Assembly (NCBI RefSeq): GCF_945901735.1
Contig: NZ_CAMDLM010000014.1
Location: forward strand, 23,878 to 87,877
Length of the DNA: 64,000 nt
Origin: Limnohabitans sp. Rim8
GTDB lineage: Bacteria > Pseudomonadota > Gammaproteobacteria > Burkholderiales > Burkholderiaceae_C
Direction of reading: 5' to 3'
Positions 28,478 through 37,887 of this stretch are shown piece by piece. The position numbers and the translations under genes are program-made. Position 1 is the stretch's first letter; each line of letters opens with the position of its first letter. The notes below the pieces were generated by a model. That model saw only the letters and a program-made list of their open reading frames with translations. It made no database searches and had not been told where the DNA came from.

Positions 28478-29719
28478 TTGAAGACCATTCAGAAATCTGC
28501 CAAGCTGGCCAACGTTTGTTATGACATTCGCGGCCCCATCATGGACCGAGCGCGTCAGATGGAAGAGGACGGCCACAAGATCATCAAATTGAACATCGGC
28601 AACCTGGCTGTTTTTGGTTTTGATGCGCCCGAAGAGATCCAGCAGGACATGATCCGCAACCTGCCCAATTCGGCGGGTTATTCGGACAGCAAAGGCATTT
28701 TTGCGGCTCGTAAGGCCGTGATGCACGAAACCCAGAAACAAGGCATTTTGGGTGTGACGCTGGACGATATTTATCTGGGCAATGGGGCCAGCGAGTTGAT
28801 CGTGATGGCCACCAACGGATTGCTTGACGATGGCGACGAGTTGCTTTTGCCTTCGCCTGATTACCCGCTGTGGACGGCGGCGGCCAGTCTGTCGGGGGGC
28901 ACGCCTGTGCATTACCGCTGCGAGGAAGCCAATGGCTGGATGCCCAATTTGGACGATATCCGTGCCAAGGTCACACCGCTCACCAAGGGCATTGTGGTCA
29001 TCAACCCCAACAACCCCACGGGTGCCTTGTACACCGATGAGTTGCTCAAGGGCATCGTGGCGATTGCGCGTGAGCATGGTCTGGTGATCTTTGCCGATGA
29101 GGTGTACGACAAGGTTTTGTACGACGGCGTCAAGCACACCCCCTTGGGCAGTTTGTCGCAAGACGTGGTCACCTTGACCTTCAACTCCTTGTCCAAAAGC
29201 TACCGTTCGTGCGGTTACCGTGCGGGGTGGATGGTGATTTCGGGCGACAAGAAAAGAGCCCGCGATTACATCGAGGGCCTGAACATGCTCTCTAACATGC
29301 GTTTGTGCGCCAACGTTCCAGGCCAGTGGGCCATTCAAACAGCTTTGGGTGGACATCAAAGCATCAATGAATTGGTGGGCGAGGGGGGGCGCTTGCGCAA
29401 GCAGCGCGATGTGGCGTACCAGTTGATCACGGCGATCCCGGGGGTCAGTTGCGTCAAACCCCGTGCGGCTTTGTACATGTTTCCCAAACTCGATCCTCAG
29501 ATCTACCCGGTACAAGACGACCAGGATTTCTTCTTGCAGCTTCTCGAGGAAACCAAGGTCATGCTGGTTCAGGGTACGGGCTTTAACTGGCCTGATGCCG
29601 ACCATTTTCGAATCGTATTTTTGCCCCATGAAGACGATTTGCGCGAGGCCATTGGCCGCGTCGCTCGTTTTCTGGAGGGAGCACGCCAACGTTTTGGCAC
29701 CGAAGCGGTGTTGTCCTGA
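28478..29719 (+). CDS. alaA: Alanine transaminase AlaA-like PLP aminotransferase
   Basis: This class I/II aminotransferase resembles E. coli AlaA (YfbQ), which makes alanine from pyruvate and glutamate. The 413-residue protein has NVCYDIRGPIM at its start, PNNPTGALY, and the Schiff-base lysine in NSLSKSYRSCGYRAGW. The N-terminal motif usually reading GNPAPFGF is GNLAVFGF here, which may be a lineage variant. I start at TTG 28478, four bases after GGAGG; an in-frame ATG at 28427 would add 17 residues. It heads a run of amino-acid genes with hom and thrC, so a transamination role tied to that pathway is also possible. Confidence 0.87.
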   Translation: MKTIQKSAKLANVCYDIRGPIMDRARQMEEDGHKIIKLNIGNLAVFGFDAPEEIQQDMIRNLPNSAGYSDSKGIFAARKAVMHETQKQGILGVTLDDIYLGNGASELIVMATNGLLDDGDELLLPSPDYPLWTAAASLSGGTPVHYRCEEANGWMPNLDDIRAKVTPLTKGIVVINPNNPTGALYTDELLKGIVAIAREHGLVIFADEVYDKVLYDGVKHTPLGSLSQDVVTLTFNSLSKSYRSCGYRAGWMVISGDKKRARDYIEGLNMLSNMRLCANVPGQWAIQTALGGHQSINELVGEGGRLRKQRDVAYQLITAIPGVSCVKPRAALYMFPKLDPQIYPVQDDQDFFLQLLEETKVMLVQGTGFNWPDADHFRIVFLPHEDDLREAIGRVARFLEGARQRFGTEAVLS

Positions 29720-29770
29720 ATTCAATCCCTGCCCGAGCCTTTCGGGCGAATTGCAGTAAAGAAGAGATAA

Positions 29771-31093
29771 ATGAAACCGATCAAAGTGGGCCTCTTGGGC
29801 GTGGGCACTGTAGGCAGCGGCACTTTCAATGTGCTCAGGCGCAACCAGGGAGAAATTCAGCGCCGTGCAGGCCGTGGCATTGAAATCACCATGGTGGCCG
29901 ATTTGGACGTGGCGCGTGCCCAAGCCCTTGTGGGCGAGGGCGTTCAGGTGGTGGGCGATGCCCGCGCAGTGATTGCCAATCCCGAGATCGACATCGTCAT
30001 TGAGTTGATTGGTGGTTACGGCATTGCCAAAGCGCTGGTGTTGGAGGCCATTGCCGCGGGCAAACATGTGGTCACCGCCAACAAGGCCTTGTTGGCCGTG
30101 CACGGCACCGAAATTTTTGCGGCTGCGCAGGCCAAAGGTGTGGTGGTGGGTTTTGAAGCCGCCGTGGCGGGTGGGATTCCGATCATCAAGGCGTTGCGTG
30201 AAGGCTTGACCGCCAACAGCATTCAGTGGGTGGCGGGCATCATCAACGGCACCACCAACTTCATTCTTTCCGAGATGCGCGACAAGGGACTGGACTTTGC
30301 CGATGTGCTCAAGGAGGCCCAGCGCCTGGGTTACGCCGAAGCCGACCCGACCTTTGACATTGAAGGCGTGGACGCTGCCCACAAAGTGACCTTGATGAGC
30401 GCAATCGCCTTTGGCATTCCGGTGCAGTTTGACAAGGCCTATGTCGAGGGCATCACGAAACTGGGCGCAGCCGACATCAAATATGCAGAGCAATTGGGCT
30501 ACCGCATCAAACTGCTTGGCATCACCAAGCGCACCGCGCAAGGCATCGAGTTGCGCGTGCACCCCAGCCTGGTGCCGACCCAGCGCCTGATTGCCAACGT
30601 TGAAGGCGCCATGAACGCTGTGATGGTGCAAGGCGATGCCGTGGGCACCACCTTGTTTTACGGCAAGGGCGCAGGCTCCGAACCCACCGCCAGCGCGGTC
30701 ATTGCCGACCTGGTGGACATCACCCGTTTGCATACGGCAGATCCCCTCAACCGCGTGCCGCATTTGGCTTTCCAGCCGGGCGCCATGAGCAACTTGGCTG
30801 TGTTGCCCATGTCTGAGGTGGTGACCAGTTATTACCTGCGTTTGCGCGTGGCCGATCAAGCCGGTGTGCTGGCCAAATTGACTGGTTTGCTGGCCCAGGC
30901 CGACATCAGCATCGACGCGGTGTTGCAGCGCGAGGCCGATCAGGTCAGCCAAGCGGGTGAAAACCAGACCGATGTGATCATCCTGACCCACGACACGCGT
31001 GAGGGCACTCTAAGCGAGGTGTTGGCCCAGATGCAAGCCTTGCCCACCGTGATGGCCCCGATCGTGCGCATTCGCAAGGAAGAGTTGAACTGA
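29771..31093 (+). CDS. hom: Homoserine dehydrogenase
   Basis: Hom reduces aspartate semialdehyde to homoserine, the branch point to threonine and methionine. The 440-residue protein has an N-terminal NAD(P)-binding fold (GLLGVGTVGSGTF, residues 8-20), the catalytic domain with AAVAGGIPIIKALREGL and NGTTNFIL, and a C-terminal ACT domain (about 350-435) expected to sense threonine. It is the single-function form without a fused aspartokinase. It overlaps the thrC ATG by one base. Confidence 0.96.
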   Translation: MKPIKVGLLGVGTVGSGTFNVLRRNQGEIQRRAGRGIEITMVADLDVARAQALVGEGVQVVGDARAVIANPEIDIVIELIGGYGIAKALVLEAIAAGKHVVTANKALLAVHGTEIFAAAQAKGVVVGFEAAVAGGIPIIKALREGLTANSIQWVAGIINGTTNFILSEMRDKGLDFADVLKEAQRLGYAEADPTFDIEGVDAAHKVTLMSAIAFGIPVQFDKAYVEGITKLGAADIKYAEQLGYRIKLLGITKRTAQGIELRVHPSLVPTQRLIANVEGAMNAVMVQGDAVGTTLFYGKGAGSEPTASAVIADLVDITRLHTADPLNRVPHLAFQPGAMSNLAVLPMSEVVTSYYLRLRVADQAGVLAKLTGLLAQADISIDAVLQREADQVSQAGENQTDVIILTHDTREGTLSEVLAQMQALPTVMAPIVRIRKEELN

Positions 31094-32538
31094 TGCGTTA
31101 CCTGTCGACACGCGGTCACGCCGACCGCCCAAAGTTTTGTGACATCTTGCTCGAGGGCTTGGCACCAGACGGCGGTCTTTACTTGCCTGAAAGCTATCCG
31201 CAACTCGACGCTGCGGCTCTGACGCGTTTGCGCCAAGTCTGGCAAAGCCAAGGTTATGCGGCTTTGGCCTTTGAGGTCTTGTCCCTCTACATTGACGACA
31301 TTCCACCGAGCGACTTGCAGGACTTGTGCCGCAAGACCTACACGCCTGAAGTGTTTGGCACCCCAGAAATTGTGCCGCTCAAGCCCTTGCAGGCTGCAGA
31401 GCAAGCCCAGCCCAAGATGTATTTGGAGGCTTTGTCCAACGGTCCCACTTTGGCCTTCAAGGACATGGCCATGCAGTTGCTGGGCAACTTGTTTGAATAC
31501 GAGTTGGCGCGGCGCGGCGAAACGCTGAACATTTTGGGTGCCACCTCGGGCGACACCGGCAGCGCGGCCGAATACGCCATGCGCGGCAAAAAAGGCGTGC
31601 GCGTGTTTATGACCAGCCCGAACGGCCGCATGAGCCCGTTCCAGCAAGCGCAGATGTTCAGTCTGCTCGACGAAAACATCCACAACATCGCCATCGAAGG
31701 TGTGTTTGACGACTGCCAGGACATCGTCAAGGCGGTCTCCAACGATCTGGAGTTCAAGCGGAAATACAAAATCGGGACTGTGAACTCCATTAACTGGGCG
31801 CGTTTGCTGGCCCAAGTGGTGTATTACTTTGCCGGGTACTTTCAGGCCACCTACAGCAACGACCAAAAAGTCAGCTTCACCGTGCCGAGCGGGAATTTTG
31901 GCAACGTGTGCGCAGGCCATGTGGCCCGCATGATGGGCTTGCCGATTGACCGCTTGGTGGTGGCCACCAACGAAAACGATGTGCTCGACGAGTTTTTCCG
32001 AACGGGTGTTTACCGCGTTCGCGGTACCGCCGATACACACGAGACCTCTAGCCCGTCAATGGATATTTCCAAAGCCAGTAATTTCGAACGTTTCGTGTTC
32101 GACTTGCTGGGCAGAGACAGTGCAAAAACCAAAGCCATTTTTGGAACAGGCCTGAGCCAGCAAGGGTTCTTTGATTTGTCGGGTGACGCGTGCTTTGCCC
32201 AGGCCGCCACGGTGTATGGCTTTGACAGTGGTCGCAGCATCCACAACGACCGCATCAAGACCATTCAGCAGGTGTTTGAGTGCTACGGCATGGTGATTGA
32301 CACCCACACCGCCGACGGCGTGAAGGTGGCGCAAGAACACCTTCACAAGCAGGTGCCCATGATCGTGCTCGAAACGGCTTTGCCTATCAAGTTCGCAGCC
32401 ACCATCGTGCAAGCCTTGGGCCGTCAGCCTGAACGTCCACCGCAGTTTGAAGGCATCGAAGCCTTGCCTAAACGCGTGCAGGTGATGAAAGCGGATGCGG
32501 ATTTGGTCAAGGCCTACATCGTGCAACACTGCGACTGA
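31093..32538 (+). CDS. thrC: Threonine synthase
   Basis: ThrC converts O-phosphohomoserine to threonine using PLP. The 481-residue product is the long bacterial type. The PLP lysine is in the PTLAFKDMAMQ motif and a phosphate-binding GATSGDTGSAA loop follows. The N-terminus MRYLSTRG is the usual family start. It overlaps hom at the ATG and is six bases before moeA, so threonine and molybdopterin genes probably share transcripts. Confidence 0.96.
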   Translation: MRYLSTRGHADRPKFCDILLEGLAPDGGLYLPESYPQLDAAALTRLRQVWQSQGYAALAFEVLSLYIDDIPPSDLQDLCRKTYTPEVFGTPEIVPLKPLQAAEQAQPKMYLEALSNGPTLAFKDMAMQLLGNLFEYELARRGETLNILGATSGDTGSAAEYAMRGKKGVRVFMTSPNGRMSPFQQAQMFSLLDENIHNIAIEGVFDDCQDIVKAVSNDLEFKRKYKIGTVNSINWARLLAQVVYYFAGYFQATYSNDQKVSFTVPSGNFGNVCAGHVARMMGLPIDRLVVATNENDVLDEFFRTGVYRVRGTADTHETSSPSMDISKASNFERFVFDLLGRDSAKTKAIFGTGLSQQGFFDLSGDACFAQAATVYGFDSGRSIHNDRIKTIQQVFECYGMVIDTHTADGVKVAQEHLHKQVPMIVLETALPIKFAATIVQALGRQPERPPQFEGIEALPKRVQVMKADADLVKAYIVQHCD

Positions 32539-32544
32539 AAGCAC

Positions 32545-33801
32545 ATGAGCACTGCCCCCCGCGCTCTGTTGATGCCCTTGGACGATGCGCTGCAAGCGCT
32601 GCTCGCGCGCATCAACCCCTTGACCGATTTGGAGTCGATTGCCACCCTCGATGCCGATGGCCGCGTGTTGGCCGAGGACCTGGTTTCGGCCTTGCAAGTG
32701 CCCGCCTTTGACAACTCGTCGATGGACGGCTACGCGGTGCGGCGCGCCGATTTGTTGCCGCCAGGCGTCTCGTTGCGCGTGGGCCAGCGCATCGCGGCCG
32801 GGCACACCGGTCAGCCGCTGGCCCCAGGCCAAGTTGCCCGCATTTTCACTGGCGCGCCTGTGCCCGAAGGCGCCGACGCCATCGTCATGCAAGAGCAAGC
32901 CGAGCCTGTTCCCGGAGAATCCGATGCCGTACGCTTTTCGGTGCTGCCCGAACCCGGGCAGTGGATTCGCCTCAGCGGCGAAGACATCCGCCAAGGCCAG
33001 ACAGCTTTGCAGCGTGGTCAAAAACTGGGGCCTGCCGAACTGGGCCTGGCCGCGAGCCTGGGTCTGGCGCACCTGCCTGTTTTGCGCCGCCCTCGGGTGG
33101 CCTTGTTTTCGACGGGCGACGAGTTGGTGATGCCGGGCGATGTGGCCCCGCAGGACATGCCCCCAGGCAGTATTTACAACTCCAACCGCTTTTTCCTGCG
33201 CAGCTTGTTGCACCGCATGGGCTGTGAAGTCAGTGATCTGGGCATTGTGCCTGACCGGCGCGAGGCCACTGTGGCGGCTCTCAAAACCGCTGCCGACCAC
33301 CACGATCTGATCCTGACCAGTGGCGGCGTGTCTGTGGGCGAAGAGGACCACGTCAAACCGGCTGTGCAGTCTTTGGGCGAGTTGAATCTGTGGCAAATCG
33401 CCATGAAGCCGGGCAAACCCTTTGCCTATGGCCAGGTGCGGCGTCAGACTGCCGAGGGCGTGGCCCACTTCGTGGGCTTGCCTGGCAACCCGGTGTCAAG
33501 TTTCATGACTTTTTTGCTCTTGGTCAGGCCTTTGCTGCGCCAATTACAAGGCATGCCACCCTCTGGCCCACCGACCCAGCGCTTGCCTGCGCACTTCGAG
33601 TGGCCCAAGGCCGACAGGCGCCGAGAATTCTTGCGGGTACGGCGTAATGCTCAGGGCGGCTTGGACCTGTTTCCCAACCAGAGTTCGGGGGTGTTGACCT
33701 CGGTGGTCTGGGCCGATGGGGTGGTGGACAACCCGGGTGGCCAGACGATTGAGCCCGGTCAACTGGTCGATTTTTGGCCCTTTTCGGAGTGTTTGGCATG
33801 A
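32545..33801 (+). CDS. moeA: Molybdopterin molybdenumtransferase MoeA
   Basis: MoeA inserts molybdate into adenylated molybdopterin to form the active cofactor. The 418-residue protein shows the four-domain family pattern: FDNSSMDGYAVR near 55-66, the IFTGAPVPEGADAIVMQE segment, and the MPT-binding core with ILTSGGVSVGEEDHVK and GLPGNPVSS. It ends with an ATGA overlap with moaD. No molybdoenzyme gene is visible in the window. Confidence 0.95.
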   Translation: MSTAPRALLMPLDDALQALLARINPLTDLESIATLDADGRVLAEDLVSALQVPAFDNSSMDGYAVRRADLLPPGVSLRVGQRIAAGHTGQPLAPGQVARIFTGAPVPEGADAIVMQEQAEPVPGESDAVRFSVLPEPGQWIRLSGEDIRQGQTALQRGQKLGPAELGLAASLGLAHLPVLRRPRVALFSTGDELVMPGDVAPQDMPPGSIYNSNRFFLRSLLHRMGCEVSDLGIVPDRREATVAALKTAADHHDLILTSGGVSVGEEDHVKPAVQSLGELNLWQIAMKPGKPFAYGQVRRQTAEGVAHFVGLPGNPVSSFMTFLLLVRPLLRQLQGMPPSGPPTQRLPAHFEWPKADRRREFLRVRRNAQGGLDLFPNQSSGVLTSVVWADGVVDNPGGQTIEPGQLVDFWPFSECLA

Positions 33802-34049
33802 AAGTGCAAGTTCGCTATTTCGCCTCGCTGCGCGAAACCATTGGCTTGTCTCACGAAACCGTGGAGACCCAGGCCATCGATTTGGCCGCTTTGCGCACCG
33901 AGCTGATGGCCCGGGGCGAGCACTACCGCGTCTGCTTGATGCCCGAGCGTCCGGTGCGCATGGCCCTGAACCAAATCATGGTTCAAGACAACGCCAGCCT
34001 GACGGAAGGCTGCGAGGTCGGCTTTTTCCCGCCTGTCACCGGAGGTTGA
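33798..34049 (+). CDS. moaD: Molybdopterin synthase sulfur-carrier subunit MoaD
   Basis: MoaD carries the thiocarboxylate sulfur used to make the dithiolene of molybdopterin. The 83-residue ubiquitin-like protein starts at ATG 33798, overlapping the moeA stop, and ends in the required Gly-Gly (PPVTGG). The N-terminal VQVRYFASLRE is typical. It is followed four bases later by its partner moaE. Confidence 0.94.
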   Translation: MKVQVRYFASLRETIGLSHETVETQAIDLAALRTELMARGEHYRVCLMPERPVRMALNQIMVQDNASLTEGCEVGFFPPVTGG

Positions 34050-34053
34050 TGCC

Positions 34054-34542
34054 ATGTCGCCCCAAGTCAGCATTCAGACCAAGGACTTTGACGTCACGCA
34101 GGAGTTGACCGCACTCAGGGGGCAGGACTTGCGCGTGGGTGCCGTGTGCAGCTTTGTAGGTACCGTGCGCGACACCCGTGCCTTGACGGGTCAAGCGCAC
34201 GACGAAGTCCAGGCCATGGAGCTTGAGCACTACCCGGGCATGACTGAAAAATCGATCGAAGCCATGATCGACGAAGCGCACCAGCGGTTTGATTTTTACG
34301 CGGCGCGTGTGGTGCACCGCGTTGGGCGCTTGCTGCCGGCTGACCAGATTGTGTTGGTAGCGGTCACCTCGGCGCACCGGGGCGAGAGCTTCAAGGCCTG
34401 CGAATTTTTGATGGATTATCTGAAAACCCAGGCCCCGTTCTGGAAAAAAGAGCAAACCCCTGAAGGCGCTCACTGGGTGGACGCCCGCGTGTCAGACGAT
34501 GCGGCGTTGGCCCGTTGGGGCATCCAGGCCCACAACCCCTGA
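34054..34542 (+). CDS. moaE: Molybdopterin synthase catalytic subunit MoaE
   Basis: MoaE is the large subunit of molybdopterin synthase, converting precursor Z (cPMP) with sulfur from MoaD. The 162-residue protein contains GAVCSFVGTVRD, the LEHYPGMTEKSIE segment, HRVGRLLPADQIVLVAV, and the catalytic lysine region FWKKEQTPEGAHWVDA. All essential parts seem present. It ends the hom-thrC-moeA-moaD-moaE run and converges with a gene of unknown function. Confidence 0.95.
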   Translation: MSPQVSIQTKDFDVTQELTALRGQDLRVGAVCSFVGTVRDTRALTGQAHDEVQAMELEHYPGMTEKSIEAMIDEAHQRFDFYAARVVHRVGRLLPADQIVLVAVTSAHRGESFKACEFLMDYLKTQAPFWKKEQTPEGAHWVDARVSDDAALARWGIQAHNP

Positions 34543-34568
34543 ACCAGGTCGTGCCGGAACTATGGGCT

Positions 34569-35120
34569 TCAGTGTGGGTAGCGAGGCGGCTCTTGGGGCA
34601 GCGTAGGCCCCGCCTCGGTCGCTTGGATGGGGCTGCTCACAGCCAACCATTCGGCTTTTTCGCTGGCTTGCCGTATCAGGTGCGCCATGCCATGAACCAG
34701 GCTGACTTGCAGGTGCAGCTGGCAGGATCGGGCTTGTGCCGGGTCGGACTTGTCTTCAAAAGAAATTTCCAAAGCCCCGCCGGGTTGGATACTCAAATGG
34801 GCATCGGTGATGAGCAGGGGTTCAGCCCCCAGCGGCCAATGGGTGGCGCGGTTTTCGAAAGGGGTGGCAAAGTCAGCTTTTTTCAGAAATGCATCGCGTT
34901 TGAGCTCGCTCAGCAGTTGTTGTGATGGGGCATCGGTGACCGCCACGCCGGGTTGCGCGGCCTCCAGGCGCTCGGCCGATTGCTCGATGGCGGGCATCAA
35001 ACGCAGTGACATGCGCCGTGTCAGCCAAAAACGGAATTCCTTCAGATCTTGGGTGTTCAAACGCAGCAATAAGCGGTCTTGCCGCTCATCGTGGTTCACG
35101 GACAGTTGGTGAATGTTCAT
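34569..35120 (-). CDS. Conserved protein of unknown function
   Basis: I do not recognise a named family. The 183-residue product begins MNIHQLSVNHDERQDRLLLR and has an alternating charged/hydrophobic pattern, with an LTRRMSLRLMPAI helix near residue 33. It shows no signal peptide, membrane helix, or Cys/His cluster. A central beta-rich stretch (LLITDAHLSIQPGGALEISFED) is followed by a helix and a disordered Pro/Glu-rich tail. My impression is that similar N-termini occur in other Burkholderiales, but I cannot confirm that here. It diverges from clpB with an 87-base gap and converges with moaE. The codon usage resembles its neighbours, so it looks native. Confidence 0.75.
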   Translation of the reverse strand: MNIHQLSVNHDERQDRLLLRLNTQDLKEFRFWLTRRMSLRLMPAIEQSAERLEAAQPGVAVTDAPSQQLLSELKRDAFLKKADFATPFENRATHWPLGAEPLLITDAHLSIQPGGALEISFEDKSDPAQARSCQLHLQVSLVHGMAHLIRQASEKAEWLAVSSPIQATEAGPTLPQEPPRYPH

Positions 35121-35160
35121 GCTTTGATTTTAGGCAATAGTGCGAGCTTTACATTCCCTT

Positions 35161-35175
35161 GAAAATGTCATTTTC
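35161..35175. repeat. Small inverted repeat in the clpB upstream gap
   Basis: GAAAAT and ATTTTC form 6-bp arms around GTC. The sequence CTTGAAAA overlapping its left arm resembles a heat-shock sigma-32 -35 box, but no matching -10 (CCCCAT-like) is visible at the right distance. It could affect clpB or the divergent unknown gene. Confidence 0.35.
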
Positions 35176-35207
35176 AGCACAAGATGACGGGCATTGGAGA
35201 TCAACAC

Positions 35208-37814
35208 ATGCGAATTGACAAACTCACCACTAAATTTCAGGAAGCCTTGTCGGATGCCCAGTCGCTGGCCCTGGGAAAAGACCATGCCTACATCGAGCCC
35301 CAGCACTTGTTGGTCGCCATGCTCTTGCAAGACGATGGCCCCAAAGCCATCTTGCAACGTGCGGGCGTTCAGGTGCCTGCCCTGCTGCAGGCGGCCGAAG
35401 CGGCTGTGGCGCGCTTGCCTCAAGTGACCGGACAAGACCAGGTGCAAGTGGGCCCCGACTTGGTCAAGCTCTTGCAGACTGCCGAGAAAGAAGCCATCAA
35501 GCGCAGCGACGCGTTCATTGCGGGCGAATTGTTCATGCTGGCCTTGGCCGACAGCAAATCAGAGGCGGCGCGCATCGCCAAAGTGCATGGCCTGAACCGC
35601 AAAAGTCTGGAGGCGGCCATCGACGCCGTGCGGGGAGGGCAAAGTGTGGGCAGTGCCGATGCGGAAGGCCAGCGCGAAGCGCTCAAAAAATACTGTGTCG
35701 ACCTGACCGAGCGGGCCCGCATTGGCAAGCTTGACCCGGTGATCGGGCGTGACGATGAAATTCGCCGCGCCATCCAGGTCTTGCAGCGCCGCACCAAAAA
35801 TAACCCTGTGCTGATTGGCGAGCCTGGTGTAGGCAAGACGGCGATTGTCGAAGGCTTGGCTCAGCGCATCGTGGCGGGCGAAGTGCCTGATTCACTCAAA
35901 GGCAAGCGGGTGTTGTCGCTCGACATGGCGGCTTTGCTCGCTGGGGCCAAATTCAGGGGCGAGTTCGAAGAGCGCCTGAAAACCGTGCTCAGTGAACTGG
36001 CCAAAGACGAAGGCCAGACCATTGTGTTCATAGACGAGCTGCACACCATGGTAGGCGCGGGCAAGGCCGAAGGGGCCATGGACGCGGGCAACATGCTCAA
36101 GCCTGCGCTGGCTCGGGGCGAGTTGCATTGTGTGGGCGCGACCACATTGGACGAGTACCGCAAATACATTGAAAAAGACGCGGCTTTAGAGCGTCGTTTC
36201 CAGAAAATTCTGGTCAACGAACCCACCGTCGAGGCCACGATCGCCATCTTGCGCGGCTTGCAGGAGAAATACGAAATCCACCACGGCGTGGACATCACCG
36301 ACCCGGCCATTGTGGCTGCCGCCGAACTCAGCCACCGGTACATCACCGACCGCTTTTTGCCCGACAAAGCGATTGACCTCATTGACGAAGCTGCAGCCAA
36401 GATCAAGATTGAAATCGACTCCAAACCAGAGGTGATTGACAAGTTGGACCGCCGATTGATCCAGCTTCAAATTGAGCGAGAAGCGGTGCGTAAAGAAAGC
36501 GACGAGTCTTCACAAAAACGCTTTGCCTTGATCGAGGAAGAGATCGTCAAGCTGAAAAAAGAAGCCGCAGACCTGGAAGAAATCTGGCGCGCCGAGAAGT
36601 CGCAGGCCCAAGGCGGGCAGCAGGTGCGCGAGCAAATCGACCAGCTCAGGCAGCAAATTGAGGAGCTGACCCGCAAGGGCGATTTCAACAAAGTGGCCGA
36701 GTTGCAATATGGCAAGTTGCCTGCCTTGGAAAAAATTCTCAAAGAAGTGCAGGCCAAGGAAGCAGCACCTGGTGAAAAATCGGTGCACCGCTTGCTGCGC
36801 ACCCAAGTGGGGGCCGAAGAAATAGCCGAGGTCGTGTCTCGAGCCACCGGCATCCCGGTGTCCAAGATGATGCAGGGTGAGCGTGAAAAACTGCTTCAGA
36901 TGGAAGAAAAACTGCACCAGCGCGTGGTCGGTCAGGAGGAGGCCATTGCGGCCGTGGCCAACGCCATTCGCCGCTCGCGTTCAGGCCTTTCCGACCCTAA
37001 CCGTCCCACCGGCTCCTTCTTGTTTTTGGGGCCTACGGGTGTGGGCAAGACGGAGCTGTGCAAAGCGCTGGCAGGCTTTTTGTTTGACAGCGAGGACCAC
37101 CTGATTCGGATGGACATGAGTGAATTCATGGAAAAGCACTCGGTGGCCCGTCTCATTGGCGCGCCACCTGGTTACGTCGGCTATGAGGAGGGGGGCTATC
37201 TGACCGAGGCTGTGCGTCGCAAACCTTACAGTGTCTTGTTGCTTGATGAGGTGGAAAAAGCCCACCCTGACGTGTTCAACGTTTTGCTGCAGGTGCTCGA
37301 CGATGGCCGTTTGACCGATGGACAGGGCCGCACGGTGGACTTCAAAAACACCGTCATCGTGATGACCTCCAATCTGGGTTCTCACTTGATTCAGGCCATG
37401 GTGGGCCAGCCTGCTGAGGACATCAAGGACGCGGTGTGGGATGAGCTCAAGACCCATTTCAGACCCGAATTCTTGAACCGCATTGACGAAACCGTGGTCT
37501 TTCACAGCCTGGATGCACAACACATCGCCGCGATTGCCGAGATCCAACTGGGCGTCTTGAAAAACCGCTTGGCCCGCATGGACCTGAACTTAAAGGTCAG
37601 CCTGGCGGCCCTGTCCGAATTGGCCAAGGTGGGCTTTGACCCGGTTTTTGGCGCAAGACCTTTGAAAAGGGCCATTCAACAGCGCCTGGAAAATCCTTTG
37701 TCCAAACTTTTACTGGAAGGTCGTTTCCCGCCCAAATGCACCATTGAGGTGTCGGTCGACCCGGTGCGCAACCCGGGACAATTCGAGTTCAAGGTGACCG
37801 AACAGGCGGCTTGA
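35208..37814 (+). CDS. clpB: ATP-dependent disaggregase ClpB
   Basis: ClpB is a hexameric AAA+ chaperone that pulls proteins from heat-induced aggregates together with DnaK. The start is ATG 35208 ([11 protein letters not shown]), the family N-terminus, giving 868 residues. Its parts are the Clp N-domain (about 1-145), AAA-1 with Walker A GEPGVGKT at 204-211, the coiled-coil middle domain (about 400-525, [16 protein letters not shown]) that distinguishes ClpB from ClpA/ClpC, and AAA-2 with GPTGVGKT at 608-615. The ClpP-binding loop of ClpA is not expected and was not seen. Confidence 0.96.
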   Translation: MRIDKLTTKFQEALSDAQSLALGKDHAYIEPQHLLVAMLLQDDGPKAILQRAGVQVPALLQAAEAAVARLPQVTGQDQVQVGPDLVKLLQTAEKEAIKRSDAFIAGELFMLALADSKSEAARIAKVHGLNRKSLEAAIDAVRGGQSVGSADAEGQREALKKYCVDLTERARIGKLDPVIGRDDEIRRAIQVLQRRTKNNPVLIGEPGVGKTAIVEGLAQRIVAGEVPDSLKGKRVLSLDMAALLAGAKFRGEFEERLKTVLSELAKDEGQTIVFIDELHTMVGAGKAEGAMDAGNMLKPALARGELHCVGATTLDEYRKYIEKDAALERRFQKILVNEPTVEATIAILRGLQEKYEIHHGVDITDPAIVAAAELSHRYITDRFLPDKAIDLIDEAAAKIKIEIDSKPEVIDKLDRRLIQLQIEREAVRKESDESSQKRFALIEEEIVKLKKEAADLEEIWRAEKSQAQGGQQVREQIDQLRQQIEELTRKGDFNKVAELQYGKLPALEKILKEVQAKEAAPGEKSVHRLLRTQVGAEEIAEVVSRATGIPVSKMMQGEREKLLQMEEKLHQRVVGQEEAIAAVANAIRRSRSGLSDPNRPTGSFLFLGPTGVGKTELCKALAGFLFDSEDHLIRMDMSEFMEKHSVARLIGAPPGYVGYEEGGYLTEAVRRKPYSVLLLDEVEKAHPDVFNVLLQVLDDGRLTDGQGRTVDFKNTVIVMTSNLGSHLIQAMVGQPAEDIKDAVWDELKTHFRPEFLNRIDETVVFHSLDAQHIAAIAEIQLGVLKNRLARMDLNLKVSLAALSELAKVGFDPVFGARPLKRAIQQRLENPLSKLLLEGRFPPKCTIEVSVDPVRNPGQFEFKVTEQAA

Positions 37815-37887
37815 TCACCAGGGCGGCGCAGGCCCTGCTTGCACCGCCGTGACAGACAGGTTTCGGGGCCTTTGGGCACAATGGGGA

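Noticed and set aside
28611..28634. AlaA motif GNLAVFGF instead of GNPAPFGF as evidence of a dead enzyme
   Set aside because: The PLP lysine and other binding motifs are intact, and the change is outside the catalytic residues; it is probably lineage variation.
28433..30991. Very long minus-strand reading frame opposite alaA and hom
   Set aside because: It spans two well-recognised genes and their intergenic gap, and its translation is His/Gln/Arg-rich with no domain, as expected for antisense of GC-rich codons.
35158..35190. Sigma-32 heat-shock promoter for clpB
   Set aside because: CTTGAAAA fits a -35 box, but no CCCCAT-like -10 is found at 13-17 bases, so I do not call it.
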